NCBI RefSeq assembly: GCF_017874625.1
Contig: NZ_JAGIKZ010000013.1
Location: 1 to 64,000 of the forward strand
Length of the DNA stretch: 64,000 bases
Direction of reading: 5' to 3'
Source of the DNA: Cytobacillus eiseniae
GTDB taxonomy: Bacteria; Bacillota; Bacilli; Bacillales; Cytobacillaceae
Shown: positions 50,318-59,821 of the stretch, piece by piece
Layout of the letters: each line of letters opens with the position of its first letter
Position numbering within the stretch: the stretch's first letter is position 1
Notes under the pieces: generated by a model
The model's database searches: none
The model's input: only the letters and a program-made list of their open reading frames with translations
Told to the model about the DNA's origin: nothing
Program-made: the position numbers and the translations under genes

Positions 50318-51766
50318 TTAAGAGGAAAAACTCATATCCCCCACCTGTTTTCTACTGGATATCAAGCTTACTATAATAAACGCGATAAATGATAGGACAA
50401 TTGGAAGGGTAACTGTATGCATGCCAAATGGGTCTGGAAAGTATAGATGAATGATCATATAAGAGCTAATTCCAACAACCATTGAAGCAATTGCACCAAA
50501 CTTATTTCCTCTCTGCCAATAAAGCCCAAGGACAACTGGCCAGATAAATGCGGCCTCTAACCCGCCAAAGGAAAACAAATTTAACCAAATAAGCAAATCG
50601 GGTGGACTTAAGGCCATCATGAAGACAAGAATCCCTAATATTGTTGTAACTCCAAAGCTCATTTTTTTGATGATTCCTTCACTCGCATCTGGCTTTACGT
50701 AATTAATATAGACATCTTTTACGACGGCTGAACTAACTAAAAGCAAGAGAGAATCTACTGTCGACATAATTGCTGCCATCGGAGCTGCTAAAACAATACC
50801 TGCAAGCCACGGGGGCAATACTTCTAAGGCGATTAGCGGCATGACTGTGTCCCCTACCTCAATCCCAGGCAAAATCGGACGGGCAAATACGCCAATTAAA
50901 TGCATACCTAGCATAATAAAGCCTACAACAATCGTTCCTATAATAATGGCTCGATGCATCGCCTTTGAGTTTTTATAAGACATTGCACGAATGGTTACTT
51001 GTGGGAGACCAACAACTCCAACTCCGACTAAAATCCAAAACGAAGATACATATAGTGGAGTGAGCTCTCTTTCATAGCCATAAGGAGTAATTAAATTGGG
51101 GTTTTCTGCAGCCAAATCAGCCATAATCGCTGGAATTCCCCCACCAGCTATAATCACCGCAATTAACAGAATAAGTGTGCCGATAAACATAATTGCTCCT
51201 TGCACAGCATCTGTTAATGCAACCGCTCGAAATCCACCAATAACAACATAAAACATAACTGAAACGGCAAAAATAAATAATGAAGAAAGATAACTCATGC
51301 CTGTCAATGATTCAATTAATCTAGCCCCGCCTACCCATTGAGCAGCCATAGCTGAAAATAGAAAAACAATAATACTAAAAGCGGATAGCAATACGACCCA
51401 TTTACTTTTATATCTTCCCTTTAAAAAGTCAATCAATGTCACAGCTTGATATTTTCTAGCCATGATCGCAAATTTCTTCCCAAGTATCATTAGCACAAAA
51501 TAGCCTGTTACTACTTGTGACATTGCAAGCAGCACCCAACCTAGCCCCTTCGTGTAAGCCACACCAGGTCCACCAATAAAGCTGCTTGCACTTCCGTATG
51601 TCGCCATCATCGTCATTGCTAATATAAAGCCGCCAAGTTCCCTTCCTCCTAGGAAATATTCTTGAAGAAAAGAATTAGATGCATTCATTTTTTTACTAGC
51701 CCAAAGACCTATAATAAAAATAATCACTAAAAAAAGAAATAAAGGGGTTACGACCTGCCAGTTCAT
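50318..51766 (-). CDS. panF: Sodium/pantothenate symporter
   Basis: A sodium:solute symporter with 13 segments that takes up pantothenate, the vitamin precursor of coenzyme A. The opening IGLWASKKMNASNSFLQEYF and LGGRELGGFILAMTMMATYG, and SASSFIGGPGVAYTKGLGW, are those of PanF. The length of 482 is standard. It overlaps the yhdT gene by 4 bases (ATGA), so the two are coupled, as in E. coli. Confidence 0.92.
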   Translation of the reverse strand: MNWQVVTPLFLFLVIIFIIGLWASKKMNASNSFLQEYFLGGRELGGFILAMTMMATYGSASSFIGGPGVAYTKGLGWVLLAMSQVVTGYFVLMILGKKFAIMARKYQAVTLIDFLKGRYKSKWVVLLSAFSIIVFLFSAMAAQWVGGARLIESLTGMSYLSSLFIFAVSVMFYVVIGGFRAVALTDAVQGAIMFIGTLILLIAVIIAGGGIPAIMADLAAENPNLITPYGYERELTPLYVSSFWILVGVGVVGLPQVTIRAMSYKNSKAMHRAIIIGTIVVGFIMLGMHLIGVFARPILPGIEVGDTVMPLIALEVLPPWLAGIVLAAPMAAIMSTVDSLLLLVSSAVVKDVYINYVKPDASEGIIKKMSFGVTTILGILVFMMALSPPDLLIWLNLFSFGGLEAAFIWPVVLGLYWQRGNKFGAIASMVVGISSYMIIHLYFPDPFGMHTVTLPIVLSFIAFIIVSLISSRKQVGDMSFSS

Positions 51767-52065
51767 TTCAGTTCACCCTCTTCCTCTATTCCTTCCTCAT
51801 CAAAGGAAACCTCTTTAAAAAACAGCTTAACCATAATAATAACAAGCACAACCATTACGACAAAGCCAACGACACAACTATAAAAAAACCATGCAGGCAT
51901 TCCCCAAACATATTGATAGTTTTCTACTGATTCTGAACCGAGTGGACCGTAAGCAAATCCAAACCACCATATAAAATTAAATAGAACAAGGCCTACGCCA
52001 ATCCATGCTTCCTTTTCAGCAATTAGAAATCGAGGGTCCTTTGCCTTTTTGTTCGTTTTACTCAT
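51763..52065 (-). CDS. yhdT: YhdT family (DUF997) membrane protein, partner of PanF
   Basis: A 100-residue protein with two membrane segments and the family pattern AEKEAWIGVGLVLFNFIWWF, then GMPAWFFYSCVVG. It almost always precedes panF or related symporters and may be a small subunit. The ATG at 52065 follows GGAGGTTGT; the frame upstream to 52077 lacks a site. It ends in an acidic tail. Confidence 0.88.
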   Translation of the reverse strand: MSKTNKKAKDPRFLIAEKEAWIGVGLVLFNFIWWFGFAYGPLGSESVENYQYVWGMPAWFFYSCVVGFVVMVVLVIIMVKLFFKEVSFDEEGIEEEGELK

Positions 52066-52291
52066 CACAACCTCCAATAATTCATTTCTTCCTTTTATCT
52101 TCTCCCACTCCCTTCCTTTTTCCTCCGTTTATTATAAAATAAGGCTGTTTTCGTCACTATTGCTTCTCATAAAGTAAGGCCGATTTTTTCCTTTTTTAGA
52201 ACAGAACCTAAAATAATCCTTTATTAACTAGTTTTTCACATCCTTATCATAGTATAATAAACGATAATTTTATACGAGAAAGGTGTAGTAT

Positions 52292-52666
52292 ATGTGGAAT
52301 GAATTTAAAAAGTTTGCACTAAAAGGAAATGTATTGGATCTTGCAGTCGGTGTCATTATCGGAGCTGCCTTTGGTAAAATTGTCTCCTCCCTTGTCGATG
52401 ATATTATTATGCCGTTAGTTGGATTGCTTGTTGGTGGGGTTGATTTTAGCGAGTTAGCAATCACAGTTGGGGAAGCAAAGGTTAAATATGGTTTATTTAT
52501 CCAAACCGTTGTTGACTTCCTTATTATCGCTTTCTCCATCTTTATTTTTATAAGAATAATTAATAAACGATTTAAGAAGAAAACGGAAGAAGCACCTGCC
52601 GCACCAGTCGTAGATAAAAAAGAAGAACTATTAACCGAAATAAGAGATTTATTAAAGGGTCAATAA
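52292..52666 (+). CDS. mscL: Large-conductance mechanosensitive channel
   Basis: A homopentameric channel that opens under extreme membrane tension and lets solutes out on osmotic downshock. [36 protein letters not shown] and the second segment ([20 protein letters not shown]) are diagnostic; the C-terminal helix ends LLTEIRDLL. The length of 124 is normal. The ATG follows GAAAGGTGTAG. Confidence 0.97.
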   Translation: MWNEFKKFALKGNVLDLAVGVIIGAAFGKIVSSLVDDIIMPLVGLLVGGVDFSELAITVGEAKVKYGLFIQTVVDFLIIAFSIFIFIRIINKRFKKKTEEAPAAPVVDKKEELLTEIRDLLKGQ

Positions 52667-52732
52667 TATTTGAAACCTTATGAGAAGACAAACGTATAAA
52701 AGATAAGAAAACTTTTTAAGGGGAAAAACAAT

Positions 52733-53371
52733 ATGTATGCTCAACAAACGACTAATCACTATATGCCATCTGTTCTTAGAACATTTGCAATCTCTTTAGG
52801 GATTGCATTCGCAGGTACAATGACAGGTGTTTTTATTCCACCTGCTATGTTCTTGCCGCTCATTATTCTTGAAATTGGAATGCTCGTATTTGCATTCATT
52901 CTTCGCCGTAAAAAAGCGATGTCCTATTCATTCCTGTTTGCCTTTACATTTATCTCAGGAATAACGACTTATCCGATTGTTTCACATTACTTAGCAACAA
53001 TTGGACCAAACCCAGTATTACTGGCACTAGCTACAACAACTACAGTATTTACAGGACTTGCCATTTACGCTTCAACGACTAAGCGCGATTTATCCTTCTT
53101 AGGCGGGATGCTAATGGCTGCATTATTTGCATTAATCGCCATTTCAATCTTTAGCCTATTTTGGCCATTAAGCTCAACTGGAATGCTTGCGTTCTCTTTC
53201 ATTGGTGTGCTTGTATTCAGCGGATATGTCCTATATGATTTTAACCGTATGAAGCATTATGGGGTGTCAGCTGAAGAGGTGCCTTTAATGGCCCTTAACC
53301 TTTATTTGGATTTCATCAATTTATTCATTAATATCTTACGTATTTTTGGAATTCTTGGAAGCAGGGACTAA
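52733..53371 (+). CDS. yetJ: Bax-inhibitor-1/YetJ-like membrane protein
   Basis: A seven-segment protein of the BI-1/TMBIM family. B. subtilis YetJ is a pH-sensitive calcium leak gated by two aspartates. Here the C-terminal YDFNRMKHYG and LYLDFINLFINILRI hold the equivalent aspartates. The length of 212 is near the usual 214. The ATG follows AAGGGGAAAAACAAT. It is followed by a strong terminator. Confidence 0.88.
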   Translation: MYAQQTTNHYMPSVLRTFAISLGIAFAGTMTGVFIPPAMFLPLIILEIGMLVFAFILRRKKAMSYSFLFAFTFISGITTYPIVSHYLATIGPNPVLLALATTTTVFTGLAIYASTTKRDLSFLGGMLMAALFALIAISIFSLFWPLSSTGMLAFSFIGVLVFSGYVLYDFNRMKHYGVSAEEVPLMALNLYLDFINLFINILRIFGILGSRD

Positions 53372-53398
53372 GCAGGAGATCAACTCCTGCTTTTTTTG
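53371..53398 (+). terminator. Terminator after the BI-1 gene
   Basis: AGCAGGAG/CTCCTGCT with a 5-base loop and seven T residues. Confidence 0.9.
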
Positions 53399-53486
53399 TT
53401 CCTTGCATTGCCTGAGTTTGATTTCTTTATTGTTTTTAACGTTCTGGATATAATATAGAAACCTCATATAAAAGGTGGGATACACA

Positions 53487-54038
53487 TTGAATTTTCTTTT
53501 AGAAACACAGGAGACTGATAAGAACGTTTCACTGCAAACTGTTATTAATCATCAATACACAATGGTTGTTTTTGTCCGCCATCTCGGTTGACCTGTTTGC
53601 AGGCACTATCTTACGCAGTTGCGTGAGCGAATCGATGAAATAACTGAAAAGGGATTCCAGGTTGTTGTGATTGCTCCTTCCAAAGGATCATTTATCAAAA
53701 TGTTCCTTCACGAATTTGGTCCGTTTCCTTTCCCGATTCTGGGGGATCCAGCTAGAGAAGCGTATAAAGGAATGGGGCATAAAACGATGCCAAAATGGAA
53801 GCTGCTGGCAAAAGCTGGTTTTGGCTTTATTACAGGCAAAGTAAAAGGATTCATCCCAACTGATCAAAAGCAAAAGGAATTTGTTATGAAATCCATGAAA
53901 ACTCAAGATGTTTACATACAAGGCGGCACCTGGTTGTTTTCTCCAAAAGGAAAGATGCTCTGGAACCATATTGATGAATCACCAGAAGATCATGCGAAAT
54001 TGGATGATGTACTAGTGAAAATGGGGCAATTTAAATAG
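53487..54038 (+). CDS. Probable selenoprotein: peroxiredoxin-like (AhpC/TSA) protein with in-frame UGA
   Basis: A thioredoxin-fold peroxiredoxin-like protein. Reading from TTG 53487 (behind AAAGGTGGGA, 6 bases) gives 34 codons ending VVFVRHLG, then UGA (53589-53591), then PVCRHYLTQLRERI and an open frame to the TAA at 54036. The protein is 183 residues with Sec35 in a U-x-x-C motif (Cys38), just where relatives have the redox motif GCPxC after a FxRHxG strand. The continuation (VVVIAPSKGSF, LGDPAREAYKGMG, GTWLFSPKGKMLW) is typical of the Prx-like AAED1/PRXL2-type family. A 7-base-pair hairpin lies 18 bases after the UGA. The alternative is one nonsense mutation (TGT/TGC to TGA) making a pseudogene, but both halves look intact and well started. 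Confidence 0.78.
53610..53627 (+). promoter_or_regulatory. Putative bacterial SECIS hairpin
   Basis: CTTACGC (53610-53616), loop AGTT, GCGTGAG (53621-53627): a 7-base-pair stem with one wobble. The loop starts 25 bases after the UGA and has G in its second position; known bacterial SECIS rules ask for a loop 16-37 bases away with G among its first two bases. A shorter CCTG-CAGG stem directly follows the UGA. Confidence 0.65.
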
Positions 54039-54039
54039 A

Positions 54040-54080
54040 AAAACGGGTAAAAAGTTATCATGCTTTTTACCCGTTTTTTT
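54040..54080 (+). terminator. Terminator after the selenoprotein gene
   Basis: AAACGGGTAAAAAG/CTTTTTACCCGTTT with an 8-base loop and seven T residues. It also faces the convergent 95-residue gene. Confidence 0.92.
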
Positions 54081-54354
54081 GAATTTCTCGATACTTATGT
54101 ATAAATTGATCAGGTATCTTATGGACACGATAGGAAAATAAGCCGCGAGCGGTATGAAGATAAAAAAAGCCATATTCAGAGCTAGACGCCCTGTAGGAAA
54201 CATCCCAAATTTCTTCAAGTGTGAAATCATCTGTATGGGAAATAATTTTATCCTCCAATAGAAGCAGCTTTTCTTCACTTTCTATAAAAAGCTGTTCATT
54301 CCACTCAATCGAACGTGACACAACCATATAAGGAAGGGAAGCAATAATTTCCAC
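54067..54354 (-). CDS. Conserved-looking hypothetical protein, 95 residues
   Basis: GTG at 54354 follows GGGAGG at good spacing. The protein is soluble, with an early VVSRSIEWNEQLFIE stretch and a later beta-rich GFFYLHTARGLFSYRV; it resembles small PH-like or DUF-type proteins of Bacillus but I do not recognise a family. It is convergent with the selenoprotein gene and shares its terminator. Confidence 0.6.
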   Translation of the reverse strand: MEIIASLPYMVVSRSIEWNEQLFIESEEKLLLLEDKIISHTDDFTLEEIWDVSYRASSSEYGFFYLHTARGLFSYRVHKIPDQFIHKYREIQKNG

Positions 54355-54455
54355 AATGAACCTCCCACTTTATTTTCTTAATCCATTGAAACACAAATGA
54401 TACTTAGGAACAAATTAAAGGCATACCACTTCATCGTAATATGCCCTTTATCAAC

Positions 54456-55799
54456 CTATTCCACAGTCACAGCCAATTCTTTAATCAACAACGATGGCGA
54501 ACCAACATTAGACATTGAAAACTCTAGGTCAGAACCAGTCGCTTTAATATTTTTTAATAACTCAAAGAAGTTTCCGGCAATTGTCATTTGCTTCACTGTC
54601 TTTTGAATTTTTCCATCCTTCACTAAAAAGCCGTTAGCTGCTAGTGAGAAGTCACCTGATACCGTGTCTGCACCTGAGTGCAAGCCAGCTAAATCTGTAA
54701 TAACAATGCCTTCATCCATCATCGCTACAAGCTCTTCAAAGCTTTGATTTGACGGTTCCACATATAAATTTGTAGGTGATACCGTTAAGCTGCCTTTATA
54801 GGATCCTTTATATGCATTGCCCGTTGACTCGACACCTGCTTTCCCAGCTGTTTTTCGATTATGAAGAAGGGTGACAAGCTTGCCATCCTGTACAATTGTC
54901 TTTTTCATTGTAGCGACACCCTCACTGTCAAAGCTTCTACTTAATAGCCCTTCTTCTAAAAAGGGGTTATCAATCAATTGCAAGGATGAAGCAGCAATCA
55001 TTTCTCCTTCCTTCCCACTTAACAGCGATCTTCCCATTTGGGCATTCTCAGCGGAAAAAATCTCTGAAAATGTTTCAAAAAGATCTCCCGCTGCATCATT
55101 ACGCAATAATACAGGATAATGCTTACTTTCTGCTGTCTGTGCATTCAGCTTCGCAAGTGCTTCCTCCACTGCATACTTGGCAATTTCCTTCGGGACAAAG
55201 GCAGAAAAATCCTTGGTTGCCTTCGCATAAGCCCCTGTTTTTGTTTCATCGCCTTGCTTCACTACAACAGAAATAAACATTCCAATATAATTCTGCCTCT
55301 CATCAAGTGATAGTCCTTTAGTATTCATGAGGGATCTCGTCGATTCTGCGCTTTCTAGAATAAAATAATTTGTCCCTGTTACTCGATCATCATAAGCATA
55401 AATATGCTTTTCAATTTCTTTTAGGAGCTCTATTTTTTCAGGAACAGTTACTTTTGCGAGTTCAGTAGAATAATAGTTTCCTTCTTGATACGTCTTGCTG
55501 CCTTCGAAAATATCTTCCTGAATTTCAGCTTCAATAAATTGCGCATTTTCCTTCGCATTTTCAACAAGATATAGTAAGGAAGATTCATCTAAATTCTCTG
55601 TAAAGGCATACCCCATTTTCCCATCGTATAGCCCACGAAATGAACCCCCAGCAATTTCAGACGTTTCATAAGTATCAATTTCACCCTTAAATAGTCCACA
55701 TTTAAATTTTTCTTTGCGCTCAAAATAGAACTCCATATCTGTAAAGCCATGCTGTTCACCGATTTCAAATAGCTTTTCCTGGAATTGTTGAATATTCAT
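54456..55799 (-). CDS. tldE: TldE/PmbA metalloprotease subunit
   Basis: The non-catalytic partner of TldD in a heterodimeric metalloprotease that degrades or processes unfolded peptides and, in some species, peptide antibiotics. It lacks the HExxxH motif, and has LSLDERQNYIGMF, PVLLRNDAAGDL, RSFDSEGVATMKK and SGADTVSGDFSLAANGFLV, all typical. The length is 447. The ATG at 55799 overlaps the tldD end by 4 bases. Here the target peptide is unknown; no RiPP precursor is visible nearby. Confidence 0.93.
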   Translation of the reverse strand: MNIQQFQEKLFEIGEQHGFTDMEFYFERKEKFKCGLFKGEIDTYETSEIAGGSFRGLYDGKMGYAFTENLDESSLLYLVENAKENAQFIEAEIQEDIFEGSKTYQEGNYYSTELAKVTVPEKIELLKEIEKHIYAYDDRVTGTNYFILESAESTRSLMNTKGLSLDERQNYIGMFISVVVKQGDETKTGAYAKATKDFSAFVPKEIAKYAVEEALAKLNAQTAESKHYPVLLRNDAAGDLFETFSEIFSAENAQMGRSLLSGKEGEMIAASSLQLIDNPFLEEGLLSRSFDSEGVATMKKTIVQDGKLVTLLHNRKTAGKAGVESTGNAYKGSYKGSLTVSPTNLYVEPSNQSFEELVAMMDEGIVITDLAGLHSGADTVSGDFSLAANGFLVKDGKIQKTVKQMTIAGNFFELLKNIKATGSDLEFSMSNVGSPSLLIKELAVTVE

Positions 55800-57193
55800 T
55801 CTACATTCGCCTCCTTGCTTCCGCCCACAGTCATTTCACTGACACGAATCATCGGCTGACCGACATTAACAGGAATGCTTCCACTTAAAGAGCCGCACAT
55901 GCCCGCACCATGCGCTAAATTATTTCCTACCATATCGACAAGCTTGATCGTTTCAGGACCATTCCCAACAAGGGTTGCTCCTTTTAGCGGTTTGCCTATT
56001 TTTCCATCCTTGACAAGATAAGCCTCCATTACTGCAAAGTTATAATCCCCTGTCGCTGGATTGACGGAACCTCCACCCATATATTTTGCATAGATGCCAT
56101 GCTCCGTATTAGAAATAATCTCCTCTCTTGTCGACTTTCCTTCTGCAATGTACGTATTCGTCATTCTTGAGGTCGGTGCAAATCGGTACGACTGTCTTCT
56201 TCCTGAACCTGTCGACTCCATGCCCATTCTGCGTCCGTTCAATTTATCAATTAAATAGCCTTTCAAGATGCCATTTTCAATTAACACATTTTTACGTGCC
56301 TTTTCCCCTTCATCATCGATTGTAATCGAGCCCCACTCATTCGCAATTGTCCCGTCATCAATGTATGTAACAACATCTGAAGCCACCTTTTCACCAATGC
56401 GATTAGCAAAAACAGAATTGTTTTTCGCAACAGCTGTTGCTTCAAGTCCATGACCGCATGCTTCATGAAAAATAACGCCACCGAATTCATTATCAATAAT
56501 GACCGGGAACTTCCCACTCGGACAAGGGTCTGCCCCAAGCATTGTTACCGCAATCCTTGAAGCTTCATTTGCATAATGCTCTATGTTTAGATTCTCAAGA
56601 AACTCAAAACCCTTATGAGCACCTGGACCATAATATCCAGGCTGGATTTGCTTGCCATTAGAGGCGATCGATTGAATGACCAACCTGCTTCTCACCCTTT
56701 GATCTTCAATCCATTTCCCTTCGCTATTAGCAATCAGGACATTTTGCTCTTCATCTAAATAACGAACCATTGCCTGCTGAATGCTAGAATGATAGTTTTT
56801 GGCAATCTCATACGCCTTCTTCATCACATTCACTTTACGGATTTTCTCTGTTTCTCTTGGATTCATTGTAATTGGGTGGGCACAAGTGATAATTTCCTTT
56901 TTTAATGGCTCGGGCTGGATAGTCATTTCTCCAGAAATCGCATGGGCTGCATTTCTTGCTGCCTTTAGTAAGCCCTCTTTTGTCCCGTCCGTTGTGTAAG
57001 TGTATACACTTTGCAAGCCTTTAAATACACGAATGCCAATGCCAAAATCTCTGCCAGACAAACTATTTTCAATTTTTCCACCTTGCAGATCCAGATGATT
57101 TGTATAGCGGTCTTCTAAAAAGAGTTCCGAGAAATCTCCCCCAGTTGCTAATGCTGCTGTTAGAACATCCTCAATCACTGATTTTGCTAGCAT
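55796..57193 (-). CDS. tldD: TldD metalloprotease
   Basis: The zinc-bearing subunit of TldD/TldE. The metal motif HEACGHGLEA (about 245) is present; FGGVIFHEACGH and GAGMCGSLSG, with its conserved Cys, are diagnostic. GSGRRQSYRFAPTSRMTNTY forms part of the peptide channel. The length is 465. The ATG follows AAGGAGGGG. Coupled to tldE. Confidence 0.94.
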   Translation of the reverse strand: MLAKSVIEDVLTAALATGGDFSELFLEDRYTNHLDLQGGKIENSLSGRDFGIGIRVFKGLQSVYTYTTDGTKEGLLKAARNAAHAISGEMTIQPEPLKKEIITCAHPITMNPRETEKIRKVNVMKKAYEIAKNYHSSIQQAMVRYLDEEQNVLIANSEGKWIEDQRVRSRLVIQSIASNGKQIQPGYYGPGAHKGFEFLENLNIEHYANEASRIAVTMLGADPCPSGKFPVIIDNEFGGVIFHEACGHGLEATAVAKNNSVFANRIGEKVASDVVTYIDDGTIANEWGSITIDDEGEKARKNVLIENGILKGYLIDKLNGRRMGMESTGSGRRQSYRFAPTSRMTNTYIAEGKSTREEIISNTEHGIYAKYMGGGSVNPATGDYNFAVMEAYLVKDGKIGKPLKGATLVGNGPETIKLVDMVGNNLAHGAGMCGSLSGSIPVNVGQPMIRVSEMTVGGSKEANVE

Positions 57194-57265
57194 ATAACCC
57201 CTCCTTATTGATTTTCTTTTCTAACTATTCAAATTATACAATCTTATTCTTCTTTTTACTAATTA

Positions 57266-57293
57266 AAACAGCTCCATCTATAAATGGAGCTGC
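57266..57293 (-). terminator. Terminator after cls
   Basis: CAGCTCCAT/ATGGAGCTG with a 6-base loop, then TTTTAATT on the minus strand. Confidence 0.75.
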
Positions 57294-57296
57294 CGT

Positions 57297-58808
57297 TTAC
57301 AAGACACCCGAAAATAGGCGGGCAAAGGATTCCTTTGATCTTTCTAACATTCCCCTTTTGTAATACTGAACAGGGCTGATCTTCTCACTATCCTTCATAT
57401 CTTCTTCATAATGAGCAACAAGATCTCGGATTGAACTCGTGCCATATAAAAAGACATTCACTTCAAAATTAAGATGAAAGCTGCGCATGTCCATATTTGC
57501 TGTTCCAATTGAGGCGAGAATCCCATCGATTATAATGATTTTTTGATGAAGAAACCCTTTTTTATAAGAATATATTTCTGCACCTGTGCGGAGAAGCTCT
57601 GGAAAATACGATCTACTTGCATATTGAGTTAGAAAACCATCATTAATTTCTGGCACCATAATCTTTACTTCGATACCTTTTGCAGCTGCCACTCTCAATG
57701 CTGTTCTTATCGCTTCATCTGGAATAAAATACGGAGTAGCAATCCAGATCGATTTCGTTGCACTTGCAATCATTGCAAAGTAAAAATCACTCATTAACCC
57801 AAGCTGAGTATCTGGCCCACTTGCAACAATCTGAATCGCGCCATCAATGATTTCATTATCTACTTCTACCATCTCTTTTTGATAATTTTGAAATACCTTT
57901 TCCCCACTTACATATTCCCAATCTAATAAAAAGACGGTATGAAGAGAATATACCGCCTCACCTTCAAGCCTCATATGTGTATCTCTCCAAAAGCCAATTC
58001 GCTCATTTTCTCCAAGGTATTCAACTCCAACATTTAGCCCACCAACAAAGCCAATTTTCCCATCAATAATAATGATTTTACGATGGTTACGAAAATTTAA
58101 TTTTTGATTAAAAAAGCCGTATCTCAATGGAGAAAATACCTGGACCCGAATGCCTGCCTCCTCCATTGCTTGAATATCCTCTAAGGCCATTTTCCGACTG
58201 CCGGCTGCATCAAAAATAAAGAGCACTTCTACCCCATTTGTCGCTTTTTCGATTAGAAGGCGAATAATTTCCTTTCCTAGGCGATCCGAACGAAAAATAT
58301 AATATTCTAAATGGATGAATTTTTTTGCTGATGCAATCATTTTCTTTATTTCTGAAAATGTCTCTTTGCCATTTTTCAAGATGAATGCACGTGAAGCTGT
58401 ACTTATCGGCGTATCTGCAGCATGATCCGCATATTTAACAAAAGCATTCTGACTATCTTGCAAAAACGATAAATCTGGAGTAGATTCCTGCTTTACTAAT
58501 CTTCCCCATTCTTCTCTGTCATTTTTGCGCTTATTTTTAAAAAGATTGCCCTTCAAATAAAGCTGACCTGAAAATAAATAAAATAAATAACCGAAAACAG
58601 GAAAAAAAACAAGCACATGCAACCATAAAAGCGTATGCTGTGGCGAGCGATTTTCTAGAAGCAATGAGTATATACTTACCATAAGCGCAGATAAATAGAG
58701 GAGGACAAATCCAGCCTTTGCTGCATAACTAGTGTGACTAAATAAAATAAGATATAAGGTTACTATGAGGATAAAGGCAATAATAAACTCGATTCGCCGC
58801 TTTTTCAT
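57297..58808 (-). CDS. cls: Cardiolipin synthase
   Basis: A membrane phospholipase-D-type enzyme that joins two phosphatidylglycerols to cardiolipin. Two N-terminal membrane segments are followed by two HKD motifs: HRKIIIIDGKIGFVGGLNVG (about 240) and HQKIIIIDGILASIGTANMD (about 420). The length of 503 is standard. The ATG follows CGAGGTGG. It is monocistronic with a terminator. Confidence 0.95.
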   Translation of the reverse strand: MKKRRIEFIIAFILIVTLYLILFSHTSYAAKAGFVLLYLSALMVSIYSLLLENRSPQHTLLWLHVLVFFPVFGYLFYLFSGQLYLKGNLFKNKRKNDREEWGRLVKQESTPDLSFLQDSQNAFVKYADHAADTPISTASRAFILKNGKETFSEIKKMIASAKKFIHLEYYIFRSDRLGKEIIRLLIEKATNGVEVLFIFDAAGSRKMALEDIQAMEEAGIRVQVFSPLRYGFFNQKLNFRNHRKIIIIDGKIGFVGGLNVGVEYLGENERIGFWRDTHMRLEGEAVYSLHTVFLLDWEYVSGEKVFQNYQKEMVEVDNEIIDGAIQIVASGPDTQLGLMSDFYFAMIASATKSIWIATPYFIPDEAIRTALRVAAAKGIEVKIMVPEINDGFLTQYASRSYFPELLRTGAEIYSYKKGFLHQKIIIIDGILASIGTANMDMRSFHLNFEVNVFLYGTSSIRDLVAHYEEDMKDSEKISPVQYYKRGMLERSKESFARLFSGVL

Positions 58809-58937
58809 TTACTTTTTCCACCTCGAGGAACGACCATTCTTTGTATGCCTATCCTTTCCATAATTACGCAAAATTAATATGTATACAAGTGATTTTCGTG
58901 TAAACTAGAGGTTAATTATGAATGGGTGGTGATTTGA

Positions 58938-59435
58938 ATGGATATAAGACGTTTGAAGCCAAGTGATGCAGTGGAATACCGAGAAATGAGATTAATAGCT
59001 TTAAAAAGTCACCCTGAAGCATTTGCTTCAAGCTTTGAAGAGGAAAAGGAAAACCCTGCTGACATATATGCAAAACGATTTGCCTCGGATGAATCCTATA
59101 CTTTTGGTGCATTTGAGAAGGAAAAACTGATTGGTTCAGTCACATTGCTAAAAGAAACAAAGCTTAAATTAAAGCATCGTGCATTAATTGTTGCCATGTA
59201 TGTTTCCGATGACTCACGCAGAAAAGGAGTAGGAAAGGCATTGATTGCTGCAGCACTTGATCATGCAAAATCACAAGCTGGCATCGAACAAATTTATTTA
59301 GCTGTTGAATCAACAAATGAGCCTGCAAAAAAGCTTTATTCTTCGTTCGGCTTTGAAGTGTTTGGCAAAGATAAATGCGCATTAAAAATTGGAGATAATT
59401 ATTTTGATGAAGAGCATATGGTATTGGTGCTCTAA
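58938..59435 (+). CDS. GNAT-family N-acetyltransferase
   Basis: An acetyl-CoA-dependent transferase. The acetyl-CoA loop reads VSDDSRRKGVGKALI (about 95-108), followed by YLAVESTNEPAKKLYSSFGF. The length of 165 is normal. The ATG follows GGGTGGTGA. The acceptor is unknown; it could be an amine, a protein or an antibiotic. Confidence 0.9.
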   Translation: MDIRRLKPSDAVEYREMRLIALKSHPEAFASSFEEEKENPADIYAKRFASDESYTFGAFEKEKLIGSVTLLKETKLKLKHRALIVAMYVSDDSRRKGVGKALIAAALDHAKSQAGIEQIYLAVESTNEPAKKLYSSFGFEVFGKDKCALKIGDNYFDEEHMVLVL

Positions 59436-59442
59436 TGCAAGA

Positions 59443-59470
59443 AACCAGGCAAGCGCCTGGTATTTTTGTT
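59443..59470 (+). terminator. Terminator after the GNAT gene
   Basis: ACCAGGC/GCCTGGT with a 4-base loop, then ATTTTTG. Confidence 0.8.
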
Positions 59471-59494
59471 CTTATTCTATAAGCTACTGCCATC

Positions 59495-59821
59495 TTACTG
59501 GTACTGCTTCACTATTTCCTGCAGCTTTAAGGCAAGGCCCATTTTCCCTTCTACATTTAGTCCGCCAGTCATGAAAGCCATCGTTGTATTCAAATCATCC
59601 TTTAACAGCTTTGAAAAGTTTTTATCGGAAAGAATTAAAGTTACTTCAGATTCATATGGCGTTCCTTCTGCCACTTCAACACGGCCATCTTTCAAAATAA
59701 TTTGGATGGACCCACTCTCAGCTAAATTTACTTGAAACACACGATCCTTCTCGTTTTTGATATGTTCTGGATTTGCATTCATCTTATCTACTAATTCATT
59801 TAGTTCCATTTTTACTGACAT
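59495..59821 (-). CDS. SCP2 sterol-carrier-like domain protein
   Basis: A 108-residue single SCP2 domain, a hydrophobic-ligand fold. FQVNLAESGSIQIILKDGRV, then TLILSDKNFSKLLKDDL and AFMTGGLNVEGKMGLALKL are typical. B. subtilis has a similar YusD. It likely binds fatty or acyl molecules. The ATG follows AGGGGGAAG. Confidence 0.85.
   Translation of the reverse strand: MSVKMELNELVDKMNANPEHIKNEKDRVFQVNLAESGSIQIILKDGRVEVAEGTPYESEVTLILSDKNFSKLLKDDLNTTMAFMTGGLNVEGKMGLALKLQEIVKQYQ

Noticed and set aside
53619-54038. A complete 139-residue gene starting within the peroxiredoxin-like region
   Set aside because: No ribosome site at that start and it would lack the redox motif; the frame continues through UGA to a well-placed TTG.
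54456-57193. RiPP (peptide antibiotic) cluster around tldD/tldE
   Set aside because: No precursor-like peptide, modification enzyme or exporter lies next to the pair; TldD/E are common housekeeping proteins.
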